Of a stretch of 63,987 nucleotides of DNA, positions 1-8,200 are shown in pieces. The notes below the pieces were generated by a model. That model was given only the letters and a program-made list of their open reading frames with translations, was not told the DNA's origin and searched no databases. Position 1 is the stretch's first letter. Each line of letters starts with the position of its first letter. The translations under genes were made by a program, and so were the position numbers. Source of the stretch: Thiogranum sp. (lineage in GTDB: Bacteria > Pseudomonadota > Gammaproteobacteria > DSM-19610); contig JAGXGS010000019.1 in assembly GCA_024636585.1 (NCBI GenBank), positions 1 through 63,987 of the forward strand. Direction: 5' to 3'.

Positions 1-120
1 GCGGCCGGCTCTCTGGTGGGTGCTGTCGGTGTCAGCGGTGCCCCGGGCGGCGATCTGGATGAGGCATGCGCCCGAGCCGGCGCTGAAGCGGTTCAGGAGA
101 CGCTGGAGTTCGCGGATTAA
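1..120 (+). CDS. GlcG/HbpS family protein, C-terminal end (partial)
   Basis: This open frame enters from the left edge and ends with TAA at 118-120, so only the last 39 residues are visible. The residues GVSGAPGGDLDEACARAG match the conserved end of the GlcG/HbpS (DUF336) family, small proteins some of which bind haem or cobalamin derivatives. The N-terminal part lies outside the window, so neither a signal peptide nor a specific function can be judged. It converges on the small minus-strand gene at 189-497. Confidence 0.6.
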   Translation, partial: AAGSLVGAVGVSGAPGGDLDEACARAGAEAVQETLEFAD

Positions 121-154
121 CTGTGACGGACGCTCTTTTTTTCCGCCTGTTGAG

Positions 155-182
155 ATTGCCGCGGCGCTACGCGCCTCGCAAT
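155..182. repeat. REP-like imperfect palindrome
   Basis: ATTGC (155-159) pairs with GCAAT (178-182), and GGCGC (163-167) pairs with GCGCC (171-175) around a TAC loop. The wider block, roughly GTCATTGCGAGGCGC read on the minus strand, resembles a short dispersed palindrome common between genes in many bacteria. It lies between two converging genes and could also act as a bidirectional terminator. Only one copy was noticed in this window. Confidence 0.45.
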
Positions 183-188
183 GACAAA

Positions 189-497
189 TCAGCGCGGCTG
201 CCATCCGCCGTCGAACGCAGCCAGATCTTCTTCGGACAGGCGGCGTTTGACATAAAGGCTGTCGAGCGTTTGTTGATCGATGTCCTGCTCGCGGCCGGTG
301 GCATCGAGATACGCCCATTGCTTGTGAATGGCCAGTAGAAAAATTGTTTCCATGATGTCATCGAGCCGGATGGCATGTTCGCGCGCCAGCCGATGAAAGT
401 CCTCCAGCGTCAGCGGCGATCCTTTCTCGCGGTATTCCGTGTCGGCAAGCGCGGCAAGCGCCACATCCCATTTCGGCTGGTTCTCATCGACTGACAT
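189..497 (-). CDS. conserved hypothetical protein, 102 aa
   Basis: A small acidic soluble protein that I do not recognise. It has no signal peptide, membrane segment or cysteine. The N-terminal half looks helical (ALAALADTEYREKGSPLTLE, then a segment ending in DDIMETIFLLAIHKQW), suggesting a small helical domain. The ATG at 497 is preceded by an AGGAGAGTGCCCCG-type ribosome binding site (on the plus strand, ggcactctcct at 501-511). It stands alone, converging on the GlcG/HbpS-family gene. Function unknown. Confidence 0.6.
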   Translation of the reverse strand: MSVDENQPKWDVALAALADTEYREKGSPLTLEDFHRLAREHAIRLDDIMETIFLLAIHKQWAYLDATGREQDIDQQTLDSLYVKRRLSEEDLAAFDGGWQPR

Positions 498-657
498 CGG
501 GGCACTCTCCTGCGTTATTTCGGCGTTGGTATTCTAGAGTGATTGCAAATGTTTTGCATTGCCCGATCCCGGGCGCAGCGCTGCAGTCCCGGATGGTTTG
601 CAGGGGTGTGAACCGGTATGGCGACGCAAGTCGGGGGAGCGACTGCTGGTGTCGTTG
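498..657. other. intergenic region without a supported gene
   Basis: This stretch lies between the small hypothetical gene and the end of the ParA-module operon. A short palindrome, TGCAAATGTTTTGCA, sits at about 543-557. No convincing promoter or terminator was identified. Confidence 0.4.
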
Positions 658-1260
658 CTACAGCTGCTGAAAATACGCCGTCTCTTCGCTGCTGAGCGCC
701 GGCAAGGTGTCTTCGGCGGGTTGATCGGCCGGACTGACATGGCTGACAGCTGCGGTCTTTGGCGTCTCCCGTACCGGCCTCGGTACAGGCGCCGTGCTCA
801 ACGGGCGTTCGGCGTCGATCTGATCAACCAGCGGTTCCAGCCACAGACCGGCTTCGCCATTGACGCGCAGCGCCTTGAACTGAAACAGGCGCAGGCTCGC
901 GCAGCGTCCAAGTATGGCGCTGGATCCAGGGGGAAGTTGTGCGCTTACCACCACCAGCCTGGGCGGCTGCTCCCGATGTTGCAGAGCGTCATAGACCTGG
1001 TTCACCCAGGCCAGTGCGCTGGACAGCTTTTCTACCGCCATCAGACCGTTGAGCAGGGCGGCTTCACTGTGCTCGCTGTCAAAGCTGATAATTACCGGGT
1101 GTAGCTCAGAATCAACCAGCAGCAGCGGGTGCCCCTCCCAGGGCAGCTTGGCTTCGAGAACCCGGGCACCACGGCCTGCGAGTTGCTCTGCGGCATCGAT
1201 CAACAGGACCCGCAGTTGCTCCGGGCTGCAGCGGGCCTCGCGATGAATGCTCAGTTTCAT
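658..1260 (-). CDS. unknown protein, last gene of the ParA-CBM48 module, 200 aa
   Basis: I do not recognise the family. The start chosen is the ATG at 1260 (MKLSIHREARC), whose ATGA overlaps the stop of the preceding gene and implies translational coupling; a longer frame upstream runs only over that gene. Residues 1-145 look like one alpha/beta domain (HPLLLVDSELHPVIISFD followed by a helix EAALLNGLMAVEKL and strand RLVVVSAQ). That pattern is faintly like a PD-(D/E)XK nuclease fold, but no catalytic triad is evident. The last 50 residues are a Pro/Ala/Glu-rich tail. It is predicted to be cytoplasmic. Its position fourth in a MerR/ParA operon is the only functional clue. Confidence 0.65.
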   Translation of the reverse strand: MKLSIHREARCSPEQLRVLLIDAAEQLAGRGARVLEAKLPWEGHPLLLVDSELHPVIISFDSEHSEAALLNGLMAVEKLSSALAWVNQVYDALQHREQPPRLVVVSAQLPPGSSAILGRCASLRLFQFKALRVNGEAGLWLEPLVDQIDAERPLSTAPVPRPVRETPKTAAVSHVSPADQPAEDTLPALSSEETAYFQQL

Positions 1261-1952
1261 GGGCTTTCCTGTACGTCGTCGTCTGCTGCGCAGGCATGGA
1301 AAAATTCGCTGCTGATCAGGCGTTCGCTGATGCGCATCAGGAAATTGTTCCGGTGATGATCTGCTGGACCGTGTTCCGGCGTGACCTGTTCCGGCAGAAA
1401 TCCGAGATTGAGCAGCGGCACGTCCAGGTAGCGCAGCGTGCCCACGGCCAGTTTGCGAAAGTACCGCCACGCTGAATGCTGATCACGCGGCCCTACCAGT
1501 ACGATTCCGATTTCGGGCGGCGCCGCCCGCGCTGACAGGAATTTGATGCGCTGGTAAGCCCGGCGCACCGCATCGAGATTGGCGGGAATCAGCAATACCA
1601 CATGGCTGAAGTCCTGCGCACGAATCGTGGCAGCGGTAATTACGGGCAGAATGCAGTAGCTGCTGGTGGAGCCGGTGTCGGTGACTGTCGGGCTGAGGCC
1701 GGCCGGCTGATCGTTGTGCTCATCGAGATGGCAGATGACGCTGGCGTGACCGCGTTCGGTCAGCAACTGGCACAGATCATGGGTAATCCAGCTTTGGGCG
1801 GGATCGTCGAGTAAAAAAGGAATCGCCCGGCAAAAATCGTTCGGCTTACTGGTATCTGGCATGTCGCTCAAATAACTGTCGCTGATCGATGCCAGGCGAT
1901 TGGAGGAAACGGGTTTGCGTCGCCACGCGGGATTCAGTTCCATCTTGGTCAT
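1257..1952 (-). CDS. P-loop-less MinD/FlhG-like protein, 231 aa
   Basis: The second half (about residues 115-200: FSHVVLLIPANLDAVRRAYQ, IGIVLVGPRDQHSAWRYF, LRYLDVPLLNLGFLPE) follows the pattern of the C-terminal half of MinD/FlhG ATPases. In that family a DTPAG strand, a helix, a VVNxV strand and a GYIPED element occur in this order. The N-terminal part shows no KGGxGKT deviant Walker A motif, so it is probably a non-hydrolysing relative (inference). It starts at 1952 with TAATG coupling to the upstream ParA gene and overlaps the next gene by 4 bp. It may partner the active ParA. The fold assignment rests on my reading alone. Confidence 0.6.
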   Translation of the reverse strand: MTKMELNPAWRRKPVSSNRLASISDSYLSDMPDTSKPNDFCRAIPFLLDDPAQSWITHDLCQLLTERGHASVICHLDEHNDQPAGLSPTVTDTGSTSSYCILPVITAATIRAQDFSHVVLLIPANLDAVRRAYQRIKFLSARAAPPEIGIVLVGPRDQHSAWRYFRKLAVGTLRYLDVPLLNLGFLPEQVTPEHGPADHHRNNFLMRISERLISSEFFHACAADDDVQESP

Positions 1953-3061
1953 TATAGGTGCACCGGTACTTGTAACAAGGAGTTGATGCCGCCAAGTTCG
2001 TTCGGAATCTCAGCGGGATTAGTGGGATCGTGCTGCCATTTCCCGTCAATAATCAGTCGGTATTCATAGACACCAGGTTCGGCAGTGAAGACTTTCTGCC
2101 AGTGACCGTCCAGCTTGCGAGTCTCTATATCATGATCGGGAATCCAGTTGTTGAAGTCGCCTGCCAGCTGCAGGCGCCGGCAGTCGATATCGTCGAAGGT
2201 AAGCACGATCATCTGCCGTGCTGCTACTGGATTCACTCGCCCCATGGTGCTGCCCTCTTGTGGTGTTGTAACGGTCATGTCCAGCGGGTTTCGCGATGGT
2301 GCTGTTTGTGCACCCGCTTCGAGGACTTCATCCGCCAGGCGTTGATAATCCATGGCTGCGGTGCAGTCCGGCGCATAGCGATTCAATGGCTTGCCGATGT
2401 AAGCCGCTTCGCGGATGCGCACCGTGTGTCGAATGCGCACTTCACTTACGGCCACCGGCAACTGGTCGCGGATCTGCTCCAGCACGGTGTGCGCGAATCG
2501 GGTATGCAGATCGAACATCGTCGGCAACACCGTTACGGGCAGATTCAACTGATACTTCTGGCATAAAAGATTCACAATATCCTGCAGTTGGTGAATTCCA
2601 TCCAGCGCAAACAGGCTTGCCTCCACTGGACTGATCACCTGCTGCGCCGCCCGCAGTGCGTTGATCGACAGCAGACCCAGCGATGGAGGGCAATCGATTA
2701 CTGCGTAATCGTATGCCGCGCCGAACGGTTCGAGTTGTTCCAGCAGCAGCCGTTCCCGTCCCGGCTGGCCTGCCAGCCGCGCTTCTATTGTCGCCAGCAG
2801 GATGTTGGCCGCCACCAGATCAACACCTGCTACCACATCCTTCAGTATGACGTCCGGCAAAATGGCGTCGTCACAAAATACTTCGTACAAACCGGGGAGT
2901 TCCCGTTCACCTATACCCAGCCCCAGCGAAGCATGACCCTGCGGGTCCATGTCTATCAGCAGTACCCGCTTGTCGCGTTGTCCCAACTCGGCTGCCAGGT
3001 TAATGGCCGTAGTGGTCTTTCCGCATCCACCTTTCTGGTTCGCAATAGCAATGGTATTCAT
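1952..3061 (-). CDS. ParA-family ATPase fused to a C-terminal AMPK-type glycogen-binding (CBM48) domain, 369 aa
   Basis: Residues 1-250 are a ParA/Soj ATPase. The deviant Walker A motif is KGGCGKTTT (10-18), the DMDPQGHAS switch is at 38-45, and Walker B is VIDCPPSL (121-128). A polar linker follows (about 251-282). Residues about 283-367 form an AMPK/CBM48 early-set domain, with LAGDFNNW, the GVYEYRLIIDGKW hairpin, DPTNPAEIPNELGG and the closing INS. The tryptophans and asparagine that bind alpha-glucan in AMPK beta are present. The start is ATG 3061, preceded by GGAG at 8 nt. No parB follows. The gene sits between a MerR-like regulator and the MinD-like protein. Inference: it positions or senses something linked to a polyglucan. 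Confidence 0.88.
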   Translation of the reverse strand: MNTIAIANQKGGCGKTTTAINLAAELGQRDKRVLLIDMDPQGHASLGLGIGERELPGLYEVFCDDAILPDVILKDVVAGVDLVAANILLATIEARLAGQPGRERLLLEQLEPFGAAYDYAVIDCPPSLGLLSINALRAAQQVISPVEASLFALDGIHQLQDIVNLLCQKYQLNLPVTVLPTMFDLHTRFAHTVLEQIRDQLPVAVSEVRIRHTVRIREAAYIGKPLNRYAPDCTAAMDYQRLADEVLEAGAQTAPSRNPLDMTVTTPQEGSTMGRVNPVAARQMIVLTFDDIDCRRLQLAGDFNNWIPDHDIETRKLDGHWQKVFTAEPGVYEYRLIIDGKWQHDPTNPAEIPNELGGINSLLQVPVHL

Positions 3062-3112
3062 TCGTCGTCTCCACGTTACAGCGCGAGCTTGGCGCGCATG
3101 TACCCGACTCAC

Positions 3113-3137
3113 ATGAAGCGCAGCAAAGCCGCTTCAT
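3113..3137. other. perfect 8-bp hairpin between the MerR-like gene and the parA-CBM48 gene
   Basis: ATGAAGCG (3113-3120) and CGCTTCAT (3130-3137) are perfectly complementary around a 9-nt loop. The hairpin lies in the 103-bp gap between the MerR-like and parA-type genes. No T-run follows, so a simple terminator is unlikely. An mRNA processing or attenuation structure, or a protein-binding dyad, are possible. Confidence 0.4.
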
Positions 3138-3164
3138 CACCATGCCTGTGTTGCTGCTATAGGT

Positions 3165-3620
3165 TCAGGCGTATTCCTCCGCTTGCTCCATGGCAACAGG
3201 AAACAACTCCGCTTGCTGCGGCTGCTGCTGTTGCAACTGCTCCACTTCCCGCACCAGTTCGGCGATCGGAAACACCCATTCCTGACCGGAGAGCGCATCG
3301 AAAGCACGCTCTCCATGAAAAACCAGCACCACATCGCCAGTCACAACCAGTGACAATTCAGCCAACGGTCGGTTGGCGTGCGGTAAAAATCCGGTGAGAG
3401 ACTGTAGACACTTGCGAATGCGCTGCAGCGAGACTTTCGCTTCCAGCAGGCGTTTGGCCGCGCGAAGCGCCACGAGATCGGTGAATGAATAGCGGGCGTG
3501 ACCGCCCTCGGTATAGCTGTTGGGAGTGACCAGCCCGGTCTTGCGCCAGTAGCTGAGCTGGCGACTGGTCAGGCCGGTAAGGGCTGCGACCTGCTGACGA
3601 TTGAATAGTGTTTGTGTCAC
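3165..3620 (-). CDS. MerR-like winged-helix regulator, 151 aa
   Basis: The first 75 residues are a MerR-type DNA-binding domain: a helix-turn-helix at about 7-28 (VAALTGLTSRQLSYWRKTGL), the wing with RYSFTDLVALRAAKRLL, and the second helix pair. The remaining 75 residues have no cysteine-based metal site and end in a Q-rich segment (about 128-136). A metal sensor of the MerR/CueR type is therefore unlikely. It is the first gene of the minus-strand parA-CBM48 module and probably autoregulates through the dyad at 3692-3715. The ligand is unknown. Confidence 0.75.
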   Translation of the reverse strand: MTQTLFNRQQVAALTGLTSRQLSYWRKTGLVTPNSYTEGGHARYSFTDLVALRAAKRLLEAKVSLQRIRKCLQSLTGFLPHANRPLAELSLVVTGDVVLVFHGERAFDALSGQEWVFPIAELVREVEQLQQQQPQQAELFPVAMEQAEEYA

Positions 3621-3691
3621 GCGTACCCCCTGCCGGGTATTTCCGTGATTCGCGCAAGTTTCGCAGGGTTGGAGGAAAAGTCAAGAAAAAT

Positions 3692-3715
3692 GGACAAGTT
3701 TTACAATTGTTGTCC
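3692..3715 (-). promoter_or_regulatory. candidate operator dyad for the MerR-like regulator
   Basis: GGACAA (3692-3697) and TTGTCC (3710-3715) form a 24-bp dyad with an inner ACAATTGT palindrome. It lies 72 bp upstream of the MerR-like start codon. Size and place fit a MerR-type operator, but I could not assign clear -35 and -10 boxes. Confidence 0.4.
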
Positions 3716-3793
3716 TTTTTTGGTTAAATCGTGGCCAGCAAAAGCCGCAGGCAAGTTCGCGGTGAACTGCATCAACTCAGGGGAGACTGGAAC

Positions 3794-3825
3794 AGAAAAC
3801 CGGGAGCAGAGGTGGCTCTGCCCCC
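3794..3825 (-). terminator. probable terminator after the second cytochrome c gene
   Basis: GCAGAG (3806-3811) pairs with CTCTGC (3816-3821), extended by GGG/CCC across a bulged A (3802-3824). Read on the minus strand the hairpin is followed by GGTTTTCTGTT, a weak T-rich tail, a few bases after the TAA of the cytochrome gene. Confidence 0.5.
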
Positions 3826-3833
3826 GATATGAG

Positions 3834-4181
3834 CTATTTCGAAATGGTGCGCGGCTGGTTGGATGTCACCAGACCGCTCTGACTGGCAAACCATGCGGCT
3901 ACATCTTGCATGTCCTGTTCGGAAAGTCCGACTGTCTGTCCTGCCATAATCGGATTGAGGCGGGAACCGTCCCGATAGTGACGCAGTGCCATGACCATGT
4001 AATCGGCATACTGTCCTGCCAGGCGCGGGAACATTTCATTCTCGCCGTTACCCTCGAGCCCGTGGCATGCCTGACACTTTGCAGCAGAAATTTCCTTGCC
4101 GGCTTCGATATCACCAGCGGCCTGTACGCTTGAGCTCGCGCAAATCACGGCGGCAAGCAGAAGTTTATTCATAGAGTTCAT
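3834..4181 (-). CDS. small periplasmic c-type cytochrome, 115 aa
   Basis: A signal peptide (MNSMNKLLLAAVICASSSVQA) is followed by one haem site, CQACH. The later methionine in NPIMAG is the probable distal ligand. This is class I cytochrome c of the c553/half-c4 type. The start is ATG 4181, preceded by GAGGGAG; a longer frame to 4196 lacks this site. It lies 26 bp downstream of a paralogous cytochrome and after a DsrE-like gene, so the three probably form one periplasmic electron-transfer unit. The redox partner is not known. Confidence 0.85.
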   Translation of the reverse strand: MNSMNKLLLAAVICASSSVQAAGDIEAGKEISAAKCQACHGLEGNGENEMFPRLAGQYADYMVMALRHYRDGSRLNPIMAGQTVGLSEQDMQDVAAWFASQSGLVTSNQPRTISK

Positions 4182-4207
4182 ATTTCGCTCCCTCACAACA
4201 ATTCTAT

Positions 4208-4537
4208 TTATTTGCCATAGCCGGCAAAGAAGGCAGCGATATCCTGCATATCCTGATCGCTCAGAGTCTGTGCCTGTGCCTGCATGGTCGAATGCGAACG
4301 CTGGCCGGTTTTATAAGCCTGCAATGCAGTTACCAGATAGGCAGCGTGTTGACCGCCCAGCTTCGGCACGTGGTAAGTCGGATAGACGTTATTGTAACCA
4401 GGTACGCCGTGGCAGCCCATGCAGGTAAAGGCTTTGACTTCGCCCGCGCCCGCATCGCCTTCAGCGAGGCTGATTGCCGGCGCCGCAAGCGTAGCAGCCA
4501 GCAGCATCGCCAGGCTGGAAATATAAGTTGTTTTCAT
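4208..4537 (-). CDS. small periplasmic c-type cytochrome, 109 aa
   Basis: A signal peptide ends near SLAEGDAGAG. The haem-binding CMGCH follows, and the STMQAQ methionine is the likely axial ligand. The overall pattern matches the class I c553/c4-half cytochromes and is paralogous to the next gene (shared LSDQDMQDIAAFFA / LSEQDMQDVAAWFA). The start is ATG 4537 with GAGGATT directly upstream; the longer frame to 4657 would bury the signal peptide. It follows the DsrE-like gene after a 116-bp gap. Confidence 0.85.
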   Translation of the reverse strand: MKTTYISSLAMLLAATLAAPAISLAEGDAGAGEVKAFTCMGCHGVPGYNNVYPTYHVPKLGGQHAAYLVTALQAYKTGQRSHSTMQAQAQTLSDQDMQDIAAFFAGYGK

Positions 4538-4653
4538 AATCCTCGCTCTCGTGGTTATACGTAAATAAACATCACCTGTTGTGATGTGGCCGCACGCCAG
4601 CCGTGCTTTTGCATCGTTGTCCTGCGTGCGGTCGGGCGGCAGTATACCAGAGC

Positions 4654-5130
4654 TCACCAGCTGATATAGCTGTAACCCTGCTCTTGCAGCTGCATGAGAT
4701 CATCAGCGCCAACTTCCACGACTTCCACGAAATCGAGCATATCGTCCTCGGTCCAGCCCAGCGTCTTCATGGTGTTGCCGCAGGCGTGAAACGAAACGCC
4801 ATAGGCAGCGAGGCTGGAAACGCGCTCACGCACTTCCTGGCTGACCGGGCGTTCGGGACGCCGGGCAAGTATATGGATGCCAGGACCGATGGCGGTGACC
4901 ACGATGTGAATGTTATCCACGTGCTGGCGCAACATTGCGCCGACCGAGAAAAGGACGTGGTCCATGTAGTCCGGATCAGCCTTGTTGAACTGGTATACCA
5001 GCTTGTGGTCCGGTTCGCCGAAGAAAAACGGATCATCAGGCTGGGCAGCGCTGTTGCCGGATAGCAGTGCGAGTCCTGGTACGGCAGTCAGGCATTGCAG
5101 GAACCGGCGGCGGCGTATCGGTGTTTTCAT
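4654..5130 (-). CDS. Tat-exported DsrE-like protein, 158 aa
   Basis: The N-terminus RRRRFLQCLTAVPGLALLSG is a twin-arginine signal with a hydrophobic stretch and an AAQ cleavage site. The mature part follows the DsrE/DsrF-like small alpha/beta fold: HKLVYQFNKAD, IHIVVTAIGPGIHIL, VSFHACGNTMKTLGW. The single conserved cysteine in FHACGNT is where many DsrE-like proteins carry a sulfur-handling cysteine. Together with two cytochromes c, it suggests a periplasmic sulfur or redox role (inference). The substrate is unknown. Confidence 0.75.
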   Translation of the reverse strand: MKTPIRRRRFLQCLTAVPGLALLSGNSAAQPDDPFFFGEPDHKLVYQFNKADPDYMDHVLFSVGAMLRQHVDNIHIVVTAIGPGIHILARRPERPVSQEVRERVSSLAAYGVSFHACGNTMKTLGWTEDDMLDFVEVVEVGADDLMQLQEQGYSYISW

Positions 5131-5256
5131 GGGTGTGGCCTCATATCAGGAGTTAACAGGATTTGACCGGGAGATGTGACCGAACGTTCAATCCGGTCAG
5201 GCTTGCATGCCCAGTGTACAATACGGTTTTCAATAACCGTGCTGGTTTGACCCGGT

Positions 5257-8200
5257 ATGTCAAAAACTGGCGACCTCTCAGGTTGCACTCAGCTGGAACA
5301 GCTGGAAAATTCGATTGCAGAATGTCTGGCGCGCGATGTGCCGCTATTGCTCAGGCAGCTGGGCGGCCTGCAGGGCCGCTGTCGCCGCGGCCAGCCGATC
5401 GATCGCGGCCTGCCGGCGCTGCAGGCGCGCGTCGAGCAGTCGCTGCAGCGCGTCGCCCTGCGCCGCCGCCAGGCGCCGAAACCGCGCTATGCGCTGCAAC
5501 TGCCGGTGGTGGAGCAGCGGCAGACAATTCTGGAATCGATTGCGCAACACCAGGTTGTGATTCTGTGCGGCGAAACCGGATCGGGGAAAACCACCCAGTT
5601 GCCGAAGCTGTGTCTGGAGCTGGGTCGTGGATGTCAGGGCAAAATCGGACACACGCAGCCACGCCGTATTGCCGCGCGCAGTCTCGCCACCCGTATTGCG
5701 GAAGAGCTGGACAGCCGGGTCGGCGAGGCAGTCGGTTACAAGGTTCGTTTTCAGGACCAGGTGCGGCCGACCAGCTATATCAAAATAATGACCGACGGCA
5801 TTCTGCTGGCGGAAATCCAGTCGGACCCGGAACTGCGCGAATACGACACGCTGATCCTGGATGAGGCGCATGAGCGCAGCCTTAACATCGATTTCCTGCT
5901 GGGCTACCTGCATCAACTACTGCCGCGACGTCCGGACCTGAAGCTGATCATTACGTCGGCGACTATCAACCCGGAGCGTTTTTCACAGCACTTTGGCGAT
6001 GCGCCGATCATCGAGGTGTCCGGCCGCACCTGGCCGGTAGAGACGCGTTACCGGCCGCTGCAGGGCGATGACGAGGAACAGCAGGATCGCAGCCGGGGAC
6101 AGGCACTGCTGGATGCAGTCGACGAGCTGGCGCAACAGGGGCGGGGCGATATCCTGGTGTTTCTGCCCGGGGAGCGCGCGATTCGCGATGCCAGCGAACT
6201 GTTGCGCAAGCACCATCCGCCGCAGACTGAAATTCTGCCACTGTATGCGCGCCTGTCGCCGGCGCAGCAAAGTCAGGTGTTCCGCGAGCATGGTGGGCGG
6301 CGCATCGTGCTGGCGACCAATGTGGCAGAGACATCATTGACGGTGCCGGGCATCCACTATGTCGTCGACACCGGGCTGGCGCGTCTCAGTCGCTACAACT
6401 ACCGCACCAAAATCCAGCGCCTGCCGATCGAGGCGATCTCGCGCGCATCGGCTAACCAGCGCGCCGGACGTTGCGGCCGAGTCGCCGCCGGCGTTTGTGT
6501 CCGCCTGTACAGTGAAGAGGATTTTCTGGCGCGCGCCGAGTTTACCGAACCGGAGATCCAACGCACCAATCTGGCTGCGGTGATTTTGCAGATGGCGACG
6601 CTCGGGTTGGGCAGTGTCGAGGATTTTCCTTTTGTCGACGCACCGGATCCACGCCTGGTCGCCGACGGCTACAAGCTGTTGCACGAACTTGGCGCAGTCG
6701 ATATGCAACGACGGATTATGTCGCTCGGCAGGGAAATCGGGCGTCTGCCGCTGGACCCGCGTCTGGCACGTATGATCCTGGCGGCGCGCGACCTGCACTG
6801 CCTGACTGAGGTGCTGGTGATTGCCGCGGCGCTGGAAATCGCCGATCCGCGTGACCGGCCGCTCGACCAGGCGCAGGCGGCGGATCAAAAGCACGCACCC
6901 TTCAGGGACGAGAAATCCGATTTCATCACTTATCTGAATCTCTGGAATGCCTTTCGAGAGCAGGCGCGGCACCTGTCCCAGAACAAATTGCGCAAATGGT
7001 GTCGCGAGCATTTTCTGTCTTACATGCGGATGCGCGAATGGCAGGATGTGCATACTCAACTGATCACTCAGGTTACGGCGATGGGCATGCGCCGCAATGA
7101 TATGGAAGCGGACTACCGCGCCATTCATTGTGCCCTGCTGACCGGGCTGCTGGGTAACCTGGCGTTTCTGACCGAGCCGCGCGAATACCTGGGCGCGCGC
7201 AATCTCAAGTTCACCCTGTTCCCCGGCTCCGGGGTGAGAAAGAAACAACCGAAGTGGCTGGTGGCCAGTGAACTGGTGGAAACCGGCCGGCGTTATCTGC
7301 GCACGGTGGCGGCCATTGAACCGGAATGGGTGGAACCGCTGGCGCAGCATCTGGTCAAACACAGTTACTCCGAGCCGCACTGGGAGAAAAAACGCGGCCA
7401 GGTGGTGGCGTCCGAGCGTGTTACGTTATACGGCTTGCCGCTGGTCAGTGGGCGCAAAATCAACTACGGCCCCGTCGATCCGGTGATGGCCCGCGACCTG
7501 TTTATCCGGCATGCCCTGATCGCGGGCGAATTTCACACCCGCGCTGCGTTCGTGCAGCACAATCGGGCGCTGCTCGAGGAGCTGGAGCAGCTTGAATGCA
7601 AGTCCCGGCGACGCGACCTGGTGGCGGACGAGGAGGCGCTGTATGCGTTTTTCGATGAACGGATACCAGCGGAGATCTACGACGGACGGCGCTTTGAGAT
7701 CTGGTGGAAAAAGCTTCCATCGGCAGAGCGTGCCGGCTTGCAGCTGCGGCGCGAACACATCATGCGCCATGCCGCCGAAGACATTACCGAGACGCAGTTT
7801 CCGGATTATATGGAAATACGCGGCGTGCGTTTGCCGCTGAGCTATCACTTCAAACCGGGCGAACCTGATGATGGCCTGTGGGTACATCTGCCGCTGGCGG
7901 CGCTCAACCAGTTTAGCGCCGGCGATTTTGACTGGCTGGTGCCGGGCCTGTTGAAGGAGAAGATCACCCTCATGATCAAATCGCTCCCCAAACAGTTGCG
8001 TCGACATTTCGTGCCGGTGCCGGATTACGCAGAGGCCTGCCTGCAGGCGATGACGCTGCGGGAGGGCGTGCTTCCGGAGGTGCTGGCCGCGCAGTTGCAG
8101 CGCATGAGCGGTGTGTCGATTCCGCCTGACGCCTGGCAGCTGGAGCAACTGCCGGATCATGCGCATGCGCACTTCGAGTTGCTCGATGAGGGGGGGCGGC

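Noticed and set aside
1952-3061. ParA gene as part of the chromosomal parAB locus or a captured plasmid
   Set aside because: There is no parB, rsmG or mnmG beside it and no plasmid replication gene, and the C-terminal glycogen-binding domain is not part of standard Soj/ParA.
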